The notes under the pieces are model-generated. The model saw nothing but the letters and a program-made list of their open reading frames with translations. It was not told the DNA's origin and made no database searches. From the NCBI GenBank assembly GCA_036785325.1, contig JAXIVH010000319.1, forward strand, positions 64,501 to 128,500: a stretch of DNA of 64,000 nt, read 5' to 3'. Every line of letters begins with the position of its first letter. Positions within the stretch are counted from its first letter, which is position 1. Below are positions 1 to 12,766 of this stretch, in pieces. A program made the position numbers and the translations under genes. The stretch is from Urophycis tenuis. Its lineage: Eukaryota > Chordata > Actinopteri > Gadiformes > Phycidae.

Positions 1-260
1 AATTGAGAAATACTTCAAGATAACCTGAAGTAGCGGCATTGGTGGTATTTTGATTGCATAAGTGCTTCTCTTTGGGGTTGTCTTGAACGTGTCTTTCCTT
101 CAACGCCAAGACATTCCATGCAACTAAGGGACTCAGTTGTCATACTTATTACCCTAACTTGAGCATTGACTTGTCTTTCTCAATTGAAGTAAGTGCTACT
201 TGTTGGGGTAGTTTCACTTGACATGCACGACGAGACCGATGGAGTGTATCTCACCATTGA

Positions 261-514
261 CAAAAACTCCAAGATAACCTGAAATAGAAGCACTGGTGGT
301 ATTTTGATTCCGTAAGTGCTTCTCTTTGGGGTTGTCTTGAACGTGTCTCTGCTTCAACCCCAAGACATTCCATGCAACTAAGGGACCCAATTGTCATTTT
401 TATTACCCTAACTTGAGCATTGACTTGCCTTGTTAAAATTTAGTAAGTGCTACTTGTTGGGGTAGTTTCACTTGACATGCACAACGAGACCGATGGAGTG
501 TATCAGACCATTGA
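261..514 (+). repeat. Representative standard 254-bp satellite monomer
   Basis: One complete ordinary monomer, taken from one CAAAAACTCCAAGATAACC to the next. Landmarks in order: CAAAAACTCCAAGATAACC, ATTGATTCCGTAAGTGCTTC-like segment, GGGGTTGTCTTGAACGTG, CAAGACATTCCATGCAAC, TTACCCTAACTTGAGCATTG, AGTAAGTGCTACTTG, TTGGGGTAGTTTCACTTGAC and GACCGATGGAGTGTATC. Main variant forms replace the CGACGAGACCGATGG region with CAGCCTGATCAAGTGAATGC or with TTTAAAAAGCCTGATCCAG, or replace CAACCCCAAGACATTCC with CAACGCCAAAGCATTATG. These variants mark positions inside each higher-order unit. Confidence 0.9.
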
Positions 515-1594
515 CAAAAACTCCAAGATAACCTGAAATAGAGGCATTTGTGGTATTTTGATTCCGTAAGTGCTCCTCTTTGGGGTTGTCTTGAACGTGT
601 CTCTGCTTCATCCCCAAGACATTCCATGCAACTAAGGGACCCAATTGTAATTTTTATTACCCTAACTTGAGCATTGACTTGCCTTGTTAAAATTTAGTAA
701 GTGCTACTTGTTGGGGTAGTTTCACTTGACATGCACGATGAGACCGATGGAGTGTCTGACCATTGACAAAAACTCCAAGATAACCTGAAATAGAGGCATT
801 GGTGGTATTTTGATTCCGTAAGTGCTTCTCTTTGGGGTTGTCTTGAACGTGTCTTTCCTTCAACGCCAAAGCATTATGTGAAACTAAGTGATAGATTCGT
901 CATAACTATTACCCTAACTTGGGCTTCCACTTGTCTTTGTCAATTGAAGTAAGTGCTACTTGTTGGGGTAGTTTTACTTGACTTAAACAGCCTGATCAAG
1001 TGAATGCAAACAAAACTCGACAAATACAACAAGATAACCTTGAATAGAGGCATTGGTGGTATTTTGATTACATAAGTGCTTCTCTTTGGGTTGTCTTGAA
1101 TGTGTCTCTCCTTCAACCCCAAGACATTCCATGCAACTAAGGGACTCAGTTGTCATCTTTATTACCCTAACTTGAGCATCGACTCTCCTATTTAAAATTT
1201 AGTAAGTGCTACTTGTTGGGGTAGTTTCACTTGACATGCACGACGAGACCGATGGAGTGTATCTGACCATTGACAAAAACTCCAAGATAACCTGAAATAG
1301 AGGCATTGGTGGTATTTTGATTCCGTAAGTGCTTCTCTTTGGGGTTGTCTTGAACGTGTCTTTCCTTCAACGCCAAAGCATTATGTGAAACTAAGTGATA
1401 GATTTGTCATACTTATTACCCTAACTTGAGCATTGACTTGTCTTTCTCAATTGAAGTAAGTGCCACTTGTTGGGGGTAGTTTTACTTTATTTAAAAAGCC
1501 TGATCCAGTGAATGTAAACAAAACTTGACAAATACAACAAGATAACCTTGAATAGAGGCATTGGTGGTATTTTGATTGCATAAGAGGTTCTCTT

Positions 1595-1935
1595 GATTTT
1601 CACCTCATCAAATGCAAATTGATGCAATGGTTTTGTGATGGGGCATTGTCCATCCTGATTGCTTGGGTCATTTGCAAACTGTCAATCAAATAACTGAAAC
1701 TTTTCAAACAAAAGAAAAAGGGGTGGCCCTTTCAGAGAATCGTGTATATGAGGTGAACAGATTCTGGCAAGGGACATCACTCCTTCATTTTTGCAAGATG
1801 AGACTACACTGAGGAGACGACATGGGATCCAATCTGGGCATGGAGTAAGTTTCCTGATTTGGGAAAGCCTTCAAGTTATATTTAAATACACTAACCTCGA
1901 ACCGTCCTTGATTGCTGGATGCATTTGTCAAATTT
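1595..1935 (+). repeat. Anchor segment specific to the closing monomer of each HOR unit (first copy)
   Basis: A ~341-bp segment (from GATTTTCACCTCATCAAATG to CATTTGTCAAATTT) replaces about 70 bp of the ordinary monomer between GTTCTCTTG and GTTACCCTAACTTGAG. It occurs once per HOR unit and contains the only GGATCC I noticed in the repeat. Two main subtypes exist. X has GCATAAGAGGTTCTC, a 16-bp shorter junction, and CAATGGTTTTG. Y has GAGCTTCTCTTTGGGG and CAATGTTTTTG. Some Y copies also carry a 3-bp deletion (GACTACTGAGG instead of GACTACACTGAGG). The origin of the segment is unknown; no convincing protein similarity is visible in any frame. Confidence 0.88.
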
Positions 1936-2009
1936 GTTACCCTAACTTGAGCATTGACTTGTCTCGTTCAAATTTAGTAAGTGCTTCTTGTTGGGGTAGT
2001 TTTACTTGA

Positions 2010-3794
2010 CATACACAGCAATATTGATAGAATATATATGAAAATTGAGAAATACTTCAAGATAACCTGAAGTAGCGGCATTGGTGGTATTTTGATTGCA
2101 TAAGTGCTTCTCTTTGGGGTTGTCTTGAACGTGTCTTTCCTTCAACGCCAAGACATTCCATGCAACTAAGGGACTCAGTTGTCATACTTATTACCCTAAC
2201 TTGAGCATTGACTTGTCTTTCTCAATTGAAGTAAGTGCTACTTGTTGGGGTAGTTTCACTTGACATGCACGACGAGACCGATGGAGTGTATCTCACCATT
2301 GACAAAAACTCCAAGATAACCTGAAATAGAAGCATTGGTGGTATTTTGATTCCGTAAGTGCTTCTCTTTGGGGTTGTCTTGAACGTGTCTCTGCTTCAAC
2401 CCCAAGACATTCCATGCAACTAAGGGACCCAATTGTCATTTTTATTACCCTAACTTGAGCATTGACTTGCCTTGTTAAAATTTAGTAAGTGCTACTTGTT
2501 GGGGTAGTTTCACTTGACATGCACAACGAGACCGATGGAGTGTATCAGACCATTGACAAAAACTCCAAGATAACCTGAAATAGAGGCATTGGTGGTATTT
2601 TGATTCCGTAAGTGCTCCTCTTTGGGGTTGTCTTGAACGTGTCTCTGCTTCAACCCCAAGACATTCCATGCAACTAAGGGACCCAATTGTCATTTTTATT
2701 ACCCTAACTTGAGCATTGACTTGCCTTGTTAAAATTTAGTAAGTGCTACTTGTTGGGGTAGTTTCACTTGACATGCACAACGAGACCGATGGAGTGTATC
2801 AGACCATTGACAAAAACTCCAAGATAACCTGAAATAGAGGCATTGGTGGTATTTTGATTCCGTAAGTGCTTCTCTTTGGGGTTGTCTTGAACGTGTCTCT
2901 GCTTCAACCCCAAGACATTCCATGCAACTAAGGGACTCAGTTGTCATCTTTATTACCCTAACTTGAGCATTGACTTGTTAAAATTTAGTAAGTGCTACTT
3001 GTTGGGGTAATTTCACTTGACATACACGACGACACAGATGTTATGTATCTGACCATTGACAAAAACTCAAAGATAACCTGAAATAGAGGCATTGGTGGTA
3101 TTTTGATTCCGTAAGTGCTTCTCTTTGGGGTTGTCTTGAACGTGTCTTTCGTTCAACGCCAAAGCATTATGTGAAACTAAGTGATAGATTTGTCATACTT
3201 ATTACCCTAACTTGAGCATTGACTTGTCTTTCTCAATTGAAGTAAGTGCTACTTGTTGGGGTAGTTTTACTTTATTTAAAAAGCCTGATCCAGTGAATGT
3301 AAACAAAACTTGACAAATACAACAAGATAACCTTGAATAGAGGCATTGGTGGTATTTTGATTGCATAAGAGGTTCTCTTGATTTTCACCTCATCAAATGC
3401 AAATTGATGCAATGGTTTTGTGATGGGGCATTGTCCATCCTGATTGCTTGGGTCATTTGCAAACTGTCAATCAAATAACTGAAACTTTTCAAACAAAAGA
3501 AAAAGGGGTGGCCCTTTCAGAGAATCGTGTATATGAGGTGAACAGATTCTGGCAAGGGACATCACTCCTTCATTTTTGCAAGATGAGACTACACTGAGGA
3601 GACGACATGGGATCCAATCTGGGCATGGAGTAAGTTTCCTGATTTGGGAAAGCCTTCAAGTTATATTTAAATACACTAACCTCGAACCGTCCTTGATTGC
3701 TGGATGCATTTGTCAAATTTGTTACCCTAACTTGAGCATTGACTTGTCTCGTTCAAATTTAGTAAGTGCTTCTTGTTGGGGTAGTTTTACTTGA
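2010..3794 (+). repeat. HOR unit 2, 1785 bp, X anchor
   Basis: About five ordinary monomers plus an X anchor. Repeated almost unchanged as the next unit. Confidence 0.85.
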
Positions 3795-5591
3795 CATACA
3801 CAGCAATATTGATAGAATATATATGAAAATTGAGAAATACTTCAAGATAACCTGAAGTAGCGGCATTCATTGGTGGTATTTTGATTGCATGTGCTTCTCT
3901 TTGGGGTTGTCTTGAACGTGTCTTTCCTTCAACGCCAAGACATTCCATGCAACTAAGGGACTCAGTTGTCATACTTATTACCCTAACTTGAGCATTGACT
4001 TGTCTTTCTCAATTGAAGTAAGTGCTACTTGTTGGGGTAGTTTCACTTGACATGCACGACGAGACCGATGGAGTGTATCTCACCATTGACAAAAACTCCA
4101 AGATAACCTGAAATAGAAGCATTGGTGGTATTTTGATTCCGTAAGTGCTTCTCTTTGGGGTTGTCTTGAACGTGTCTCTGCTTCAACCCCAAGACATTCC
4201 ATGCAACTAAGGGACCCAATTGTCATTTTTATTACCCTAACTTGAGCATTGACTTGCCTTGTTAAAATTTAGTAAGTGCTACTTGTTGGGGTAGTTTCAC
4301 TTGACATGCACAACGAGACCGATGGAGTGTATCAGACCATTGACAAAAACTCCAAGATAACCTGAAATAGAGGCATTGGTGGTATTTTGATTCCGTAAGT
4401 GCTCCTCTTTGGGGTTGTCTTGAACGTGTCTCTGCTTCAACCCCAAGACATTCCATGCAACTAAGGGACCCAATTGTCATTTTTATTACCCTAACTTGAG
4501 CATTGACTTGCCTTGTTAAAATTTAGTAAGTGCTACTTGTTGGGGTAGTTTCACTTGACATGCACAACGAGACCGATGGAGTGTATCAGACCATTGACAA
4601 AAACTCCAAGATAACCTGAAATAGAGGCATTGGTGGTATTTTGATTCCGTAAGTGCTTCTCTTTGGGGTTGTCTTGAACGTGTCTCTGCTTCAACCCCAA
4701 GACATTCCATGCAACTAAGGGACTCAGTTGTCATCTTTATTACCCTAACTTGAGCATTGACTTGTTAAAATTTAGTAAGTGCTACTTGTTGGGGTAATTT
4801 CACTTGACATACACGACGACACAGATGTTATGTATCTGACCATTGACAAAAACTCAAAGATAACCTGAAATAGAGGCATTGGTGGTATTTTGATTCCGTA
4901 AGTGCTTCTCTTTGGGGTTGTCTTGAACGTGTCTTTCGTTCAACGCCAAAGCATTATGTGAAACTAAGTGATAGATTTGTCATACTTATTACCCTAACTT
5001 GAGCATTGACTTGTCTTTCTCAATGGAAGTAAGTGCTACTTGTTGGGGTAGTTTTACTTTATTTAAAAAGCCTGATCCAGTGAATGTAAACAAAACTTGA
5101 CAAATACAACAAGATAACCTTGAATAGAGGCATTGGTGGTATTTTGATTGCATAAGAGCTTCTCTTTGGGGTTCTCTTGATTTTCACCTCATCAAATGCA
5201 AATTGATGCAATGTTTTTGTGATGGGGCATTGTCCATCCTGATTGCTTGGGTCATTTGCAAACTGTCAATCAAATAACTGAAACTTTTCAGACAAAAGAA
5301 AAAGGGGTGGCCCTTTCACAGAATCGTGTATATGAGGTGAACAGATTCTGGCAAGGGACATCACTCCTTCATTTTTGCAAGATGAGACTACTGAGGAGAC
5401 GACATGGGATCCAATCTGGGCATGGAGTAAGTTTCCTGATTTGGGAAAGCCTTCAAGTTATATTTAAATACACTAACCTCGAACCGTCCTTGATTGCTGG
5501 ATGCATTTGTCAAATTTGTTACCCTAACTTGAGCATTGACTTGTCTCGTTCAAATTTAGTAAGTGCTTCTTGTTGGGGTAGTTTTACTTGA
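3795..5591 (+). repeat. HOR unit 3, 1797 bp, Y anchor with 3-bp deletion
   Basis: Same monomer order as unit 2 but ends in a Y anchor carrying the 3-bp deletion and CAGACAAAAG. Near its start it has a small local change (GGCATTCATTGGTGG and loss of TAA before GTGCTTC). Confidence 0.85.
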
Positions 5592-6886
5592 CATACACAG
5601 CAATATTGATAGAATATATATGAAAATTGAGAAATACTTCAAGATAACCTGAAATAGCGGCATTGGTGCTATTTTGATTGCATAAGTGCTTCTCTTTGGG
5701 GTTGTCTTGAACGTGTCTTTCCTTCAACGCCAAGACATTCCATGCAACTAAGGGACTCAGTTGTCATACTTATTACCCTAACTTGAGCATTGACTTGTCT
5801 TTCTCAATTGAAGTAAGTGCTACTTGTTGGGGTAGTTTTACTTGACTTAAACAGCCTGATCAAGTGAATGCAAACAAAACTCGACAAATACAACAAGATA
5901 ACCTTGAATAGAGGCATTGGTGGTATTTTGATTGCATAAGTGCTTCTCTTTGGGGTTGTCTTGAATGTGTCTCTCCTTCAACCCCAAGACATTCCATGCA
6001 ACTAAGGGACTCAGTTGTCATCTTTATTACCCTAACTTGAGCATCGACTCTCCTATTTAAAATTTAGTAAGTGCTACTTGTTGGGGTAGTTTCACTTGAC
6101 ATGCACGACGAGACCGATGGAGTGTATCTGACCATTGACAAAAACTCCAAGATAACCTGAAATAGAGGCATTGGTGGTATTTTGATTCCGTAAGTGCTTC
6201 TCTTTGGGGTTGTCTTGAACGTGTCTTTCCTTCAACGCCAAAGCATTATGTGAAACTAAGTGATAGATTTGTCATACTTATTACCCTAACTTGAGCATTG
6301 ACTTGTCTTTCTCAATTGAAGTAAGTGCCACTTGTTGGGGGTAGTTTTACTTTATTTAAAAAGCCTGATCCAGTGAATGTAAACAAAACTTGACAAATAC
6401 AACAAGATAACCTTGAATAGAGGCATTGGTGGTATTTTGATTGCATAAGAGCTTCTCTTTGGGGTTCTCTTGATTTTCACCTCATCAAATGCAAATTGAT
6501 GCAATGTTTTTGTGATGGGGCATTGTCCATCCTGATTGCTTGGGTCATTTGCAAACTGTCAATCAAATAACTGAAACTTTTCAAACAAAAGAAAAAGGGG
6601 TGGCCCTTTCAGAGAATCGTGTATATGAGGTGAACAGATTCTGGCAAGGGACATCACTCCTTCATTTTTGCAAGATGAGACTACACTGAGGAGACGACAT
6701 GGGATCCAATCTGGGCATGGAGTAAGTTTCCTGATTTGGGAAAGCCTTCAAGTTATATTTAAATACACTAACCTCGAACCGTCCTTGATTGCTGGATGCA
6801 TTTGTCAAATTTGTTACCCTAACTTGAGCATTGACTTGTCTCGTTCAAATTTAGTAAGTGCTTCTTGTTGGGGTAGTTTTACTTGA
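5592..6886 (+). repeat. HOR unit 4, 1295 bp, Y anchor
   Basis: Short class: about three ordinary monomers plus a Y anchor. First member of the first 5.38-kb super-unit (5592-10974). Confidence 0.87.
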
Positions 6887-8919
6887 CATACACAGCAATA
6901 TTGATAGAATATATATGAAAATTGAGAAATACTTCAAGATAACCTGAAATAGCGGCATTGGTGCTATTTTGATTGCATAAGTGCTTCTCTTTGGGGTTGT
7001 CTTGAACGTGTCTTTCCTTCAACGCCAAGACATTCCATGCAACTAAGGGACTCAGTTGTCATACTTATTACCCTAACTTGAGCATTGACTTGTCTTTCTC
7101 AATTGAAGTAAGTGCTACTTGTTGGGGTAGTTTCACTTGACATGCACGACGAGACCGATGGAGTGTATCTCACCATTGACAAAAACTCCAAGATAACCTG
7201 AAATAGAAGCATTGGTGGTATTTTGATTCCGTAAGTGCTTCTCTTTGGGGTTGTCTTGAACGTGTCTCTGCTTCAACCCCAAGACATTCCATGCAACTAA
7301 GGGACCCAATTGTCATTTTTATTACCCTAACTTGAGCATTGACTTGCCTTGTTAAAATTTAGTAAGTGCTACTTGTTGGGGTAGTTTCACTTGACATGCA
7401 CAACGAGACCGATGGAGTGTATCAGACCATTGACAAAAACTCCAAGATAACCTGAAATAGAGGCATTGGTGGTATTTTGATTCCGTAAGTGCTTCTCTTT
7501 GGGGTTGTCTTGAACGTGTCTCTGCTTCATCCCCAAGACATTCCATGCAACTAAGGGACCCAATTGTAATTTTTATTAACCTAACTTGAGCATTGACTTG
7601 CCTTGTTCAAATTTAGTAAGTGCTACTTGTTGGGGTAGTTTCACACGATGAGACCGATGGAGTGTCTGACCATTGACAAAAACTCCAAGATAACCTGAAA
7701 TAGAGGCATTGGTGGTATTTTGATTCCGTAAGTGCTTCTCTTTGGGGTTGTCTTGAACGTGTCTTTCCTTCAACGCCAAAGCATTATGTGAAACTAAGTG
7801 ATAGATTCGTCATAACTATTACCCTAACTTGGGCTTCCACTTGTCTTTGTCAATTGAAGGAAGTGCTACTTGTTAGGGTAGTTTTACTTGACTTAAACAG
7901 CCTGATCAAGTGAATGCAAACAAAACTCGACAAATACAACAAGATAACCTTGAATAGAGGCATTGGTGGTATTTTGATTGCATAAGTGCTTCTCTTTGGG
8001 GTTGTCTTGAATGTGTCTCTCCTTCAACCCCAAGACATTCCATGCAACTAAGGGACTCAGTTGTCATCTTTATTACCCTAACTTGAGCATTGACTTGCCT
8101 TGTTAAAATTTAGTAAGTGCTACTTGTTGGGGTAATTTCACTTGACATACACGACGACACAGATGTTATGTATCTGACCATTGACAAAAACTCAAAGATA
8201 ACCTGAAATAGAGGCATTGGTGGTATTTTGATTCCGTAAGTGCTTCTCTTTGGGGTTGTCTTGAACGTGTCTTTCGTTCAACGCCAAAGCATTATGTGAA
8301 ACTAAGTGATAGATTTGTCATACTTATTACCCTAACTTGAGCATTGACTTGTCTTTCTCAATTGAAGTAAGTGCTACTTGTTGGGGTAGTTTTACTTTAT
8401 TTAAAAAGCCTGATCCAGTGAATGTAAACAAAACTTGACAAATACAACAAGATAACCTTGAATAGAGGCATTGGTGGTATTTTGATTGCATAAGAGGTTC
8501 TCTTGATTTTCACCTCATCAAATGCAAATTGATGCAATGGTTTTGTGATGGGGCATTGTCCATCCTGATTGCTTGGGTCATTTGCAAACTGTCAATCAAA
8601 TAACTGAAACTTTTCAAACAAAAGAAAAAGGGGTGGCCCTTTCAGAGAATCGTGTATATGAGGTGAACAGATTCTGGCAAGGGACATCACTCCTTCATTT
8701 TTGCAAGATGAGACTACACTGAGGAGACGACATGGGATCCAATCTGGGCATGGAGTAAGTTTCCTGATTTGGGAAAGCCTTCAAGTTATATTTAAATACA
8801 CTAACCTCGAACCGTCCTTGATTGCTGGATGCATTTGTCAAATTTGTTACCCTAACTTGAGCATTGACTTGTCTCGTTCAAATTTAGTAAGTGCTTCTTG
8901 TTGGGGTAGTTTTACTTGA
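6887..8919 (+). repeat. HOR unit 5, 2033 bp, X anchor
   Basis: About six ordinary monomers plus an X anchor. One monomer carries a small deletion (TTTCACACGATGAG near 7640), which recurs in the equivalent later units and is a useful lineage marker. Confidence 0.87.
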
Positions 8920-10974
8920 CATACACAGCAATATTGATAGAATATATATGAAAATTGAGAAATACTTCAAGATAACCTGAAGTAGCGGCATTGGTGGTAT
9001 TTTGATTGCATAAGTGCTTCTCTTTGGGGTTGTCTTGAACGTGTCTTTCCTTCAACGCCAAGACATTCCATGCAACTAAGGGACTCAGTTGTCATACTTA
9101 TTACCCTAACTTGAGCATTGACTTGTCTTTCTCAATTGAAGTAAGTGCTACTTGTTGGGGTAGTTTCACTTGACATGCACGACGAGACCGATGGAGTGTA
9201 TCTCACCATTGACAAAAACTCCAAGATAACCTGAAATAGAAGCATTGGTGGTATTTTGATTCCGTAAGTGCTTCTCTTTGGGGTTGTCTTGAACGTGTCT
9301 CTGCTTCAACCCCAAGATATTCCATGCAACTAAGGGACCCAATTGTCATTTTTATTACCCTAACTTGAGCATTGACTTGCCTTGTTAAAATTTAGTAAGT
9401 GCTACTTGTTGGGGTAGTTTCACTTGACATGCACAACGAGACCGATGGAGTGTATCAGACCATTGACAAAAACTCCAAGATAACCTGAAATAGAGGCATT
9501 GGTGGTATTTTGATTCCGTAAGTGCTCCTCTTTGGGGTTGTCTTGAACGTGTCTCTGCTTCATCCCCAAGACATTCCATGCAACTAAGGGACCCAATTGT
9601 AATTTTTATTACCCTAACTTGAGCATTGACTTGCCTTGTTAAAATTTAGTAAGTGCTACTTGTTGGGGTAGTTTCACTTGACATGCACGATGAGACCGAT
9701 GGAGTGTCTGACCATTGACAAAAACTCCAAGATAACCTGAAATAGAGGCATTGGTGGTATTTTGATTCCGTAAGTGCTTCTCTTTGGGGTTGTCTTGAAC
9801 GTGTCTTTCCTTCAACGCCAAAGCATTATGTGAAACTAAGTGATAGATTCGTCATAACTATTACCCTAACTTGGGCTTCCACTTGTCTTTGTCAATTGAA
9901 GGAAGTGCTACTTGTTAGGGTAGTTTTACTTGACTTAAACAGCCTGATCAAGTGAATGCAAACAAAACTCGACAAATACAACAAGATAACCTTGAATAGA
10001 GGCATTGGTGGTATTTTGATTGCATAAGTGCTTCTCTTTGGGGTTGTCTTGAATGTGTCTCTCCTTCAACCCCAAGACATTCCATGCAACTAAGGGACTC
10101 AGTTGTCATCTTTATTACCCTAACTTGAGCATTGACTTGCCTTGTTAAAATTTAGTAAGTGCTACTTGTTGGGGTAGTTTCACTTGACATGCACGACGAG
10201 ACCGATGGAGTGTATCTGACCATTGACAAAAACTCCAAGATAACCTGAAATAGAGGCATTGGTGGTATTTTGATTCCGTAAGTGCTTCTCTTTGGGGTTG
10301 TCTTGAACGTGTCTTTCCTTCAACGCCAAAGCATTATGTGAAACTAAGTGATAGATTTGTCATACTTATTACCCTAACTTGAGCATTGACTTGTCTTTCT
10401 CAATTGAAGTAAGTGCCACTTGTTGGGGGTAGTTTTACTTTATTTAAAAAGCCTGATCCAGTGAATGTAAACAAAACTTGACAAATACAACAAGATAACC
10501 TTGAATAGAGGCATTGGTGGTATTTTGATTGCATAAGAGCTTCTCTTTGGGGTTCTCTTGATTTTCACCTCATCAAATGCAAATTGATGCAATGTTTTTG
10601 TGATGGGGCATTGTCCATCCTGATTGCTTGGGTCATTTGCAAACTGTCAATCAAATAACTGAAACTTTTCAAACAAAAGAAAAAGGGGTGGCCCTTTCAG
10701 AGAATCGTGTATATGAGGTGAACAGATTCTGGCAAGGGACATCACTCCTTCATTTTTGCAAGATGAGACTACACTGAGGAGACGACATGGGATCCAATCT
10801 GGGCATGGAGTAAGTTTCCTGATTTGGGAAAGCCTTCAAGTTATATTTAAATACACTAACCTCGAACCGTCCTTGATTGCTGGATGCATTTGTCAAATTT
10901 GTTACCCTAACTTGAGCATTGACTTGTCTCGTTCAAATTTAGTAAGTGCTTCTTGTTGGGGTAGTTTTACTTGA
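8920..10974 (+). repeat. HOR unit 6, 2055 bp, Y anchor
   Basis: About six ordinary monomers plus a Y anchor. Third member of the first super-unit. Confidence 0.87.
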
Positions 10975-12766
10975 CATACACAGCAATATTGATAGAATAT
11001 ATATGAAAATTGAGAAATACTTCAAGATAACCTGAAATAGCGGCATTGGTGCTATTTTGATTGCATAAGTGCTTCTCTTTGGGGTTGTCTTGAACGTGTC
11101 TTTCCTTCAACGCCAAGACATTCCATGCAACTAAGGGACTCAGTTGTCATACTTATTACCCTAACTTGAGCATTGACTTGTCTTTCTCAATTGAAGTAAG
11201 TGCTACTTGTTGGGGTAGTTTCACTTGACATGCACGACGAGACCGATGGAGTGTATCTCACCATTGACAAAAACTCCAAGATAACCTGAAATAGAAGCAT
11301 TGGTGGTATTTTGATTCCGTAAGTGCTTCTCTTTGGGGTTGTCTTGAACGTGTCTCTGCTTCAACCCCAAGACATTCCATGCAACTAAGGGACCCAATTG
11401 TCATTTTTATTACCCTAACTTGAGCATTGACTTGCCTTGTTAAAATTTAGTAAGTGCTACTTGTTGGGGTAGTTTCACACGATGAGACCGATGGAGTGTC
11501 TGACCATTGACAAAAACTCCAAGATAACCTGAAATAGAGGCATTGGTGGTATTTTGATTCCGTAAGTGCTTCTCTTTGGGGTTGTCTTGAACGTGTCTTT
11601 CCTTCAACGCCAAAGCATTATGTGAAACTAAGTGATAGATTCGTCATAACTATTACCCTAACTTGGGCTTCCACTTGTCTTTGTCAATTGAAGGAAGTGC
11701 TACTTGTTAGGGTAGTTTTACTTGACTTAAACAGCCTGATCAAGTGAATGCAAACAAAACTCGACAAATACAACAAGATAACCTTGAATAGAGGCATTGG
11801 TGGTATTTTGATTGCATAAGTGCTTCTCTTTGGGGTTGTCTTGAATGTGTCTCTCCTTCAACCCCAAGACATTCCATGCAACTAAGGGACTCAGTTGTCA
11901 TCTTTATTACCCTAACTTGAGCATTGACTTGCCTTGTTAAAATTTAGTAAGTGCTACTTGTTGGGGTAGTTTCACTTGACATGCACGACGAGACCGATGG
12001 AGTGTATCTGACCATTGACAAAAACTCCAAGATAACCTGAAATAGAGGCATTGGTGGTATTTTGATTCCGTAAGTGCTTCTCTTTGGGGTTGTCTTGAAC
12101 GTGTCTTTCCTTCAACGCCAAAGCATTATGTGAAACTAAGTGATAGATTTGTCATACTTATTACCCTAACTTGAGCATTGACTTGTCTTTCTCAATTGAA
12201 GTAAGTGCCACTTGTTGGGGGTAGTTTTACTTTATTTAAAAAGCCTGATCCAGTGAATGTAAACAAAACTTGACAAATACAACAAGATAACCTTGAATAG
12301 AGGCATTGGTGGTATTTTGATTGCATAAGAGCTTATCTTTGGGGTTCTCTTGATTTTCACCTCATCAAATGCAAATTGATGCAATGTTTTTGTGATGGGG
12401 CATTGTCCATCCTGATTGCTTGGGTCATTTGCAAACTGTCAATCAAATAACTGAAACTTTTCAAACAAAAGAAAAAGGGGTGGCCCTTTCAGAGAATCGT
12501 GTATATGAGGTGAACAGATTCTGGCAAGGGACATCACTCCTTCATTTTTGCAAGATGAGACTACACTGAGGAGACGACATGGGATCCAATCTGGGCATGG
12601 AGTAAGTTTCCTGATTTGGGAAAGCCTTCAAGTTATATTTAAATACACTAACCTCGAACCGTCCTTGATTGCTGGATGCATTTGTCAAATTTGTTACCCT
12701 AACTTGAGCATTGACTTGTCTCGTTCAAATTTAGTAAGTGCTTCTTGTTGGGGTAGTTTTACTTGA
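10975..12766 (+). repeat. HOR unit 7, 1792 bp, Y anchor
   Basis: About five ordinary monomers. It looks like unit 5 or 6 with one monomer removed, because the TTTCACACGATGAG marker monomer directly follows the position of a different variant. The anchor junction reads GAGCTTATCTTTGG. Confidence 0.85.

Larger units (their letters stand above)
1..2009 (+). repeat. HOR unit 1 (cut by window start), X anchor
   Basis: Compared with the next unit, about 33 bp are missing at the left, so the full unit would be near 2042 bp, about six ordinary monomers plus anchor. Unit borders throughout are placed just before CATACACAGCAATATTG, which follows each anchor monomer. Confidence 0.85.

Noticed and set aside
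1860..1935. GGTTCGAGG on the - strand of the anchor as a tRNA/SINE B box
   Set aside because: Only the first seven bases fit the B-box consensus and no A box or tRNA-like fold is visible at the right distance.
5247..5591. 114-codon + strand ORF across the anchor (peptide with QTVNQITETFQTKEKGVALS)
   Set aside because: It exists only in anchors with the 3-bp deletion and related changes, is closed by stops in most other copies, and has no recognisable domain.
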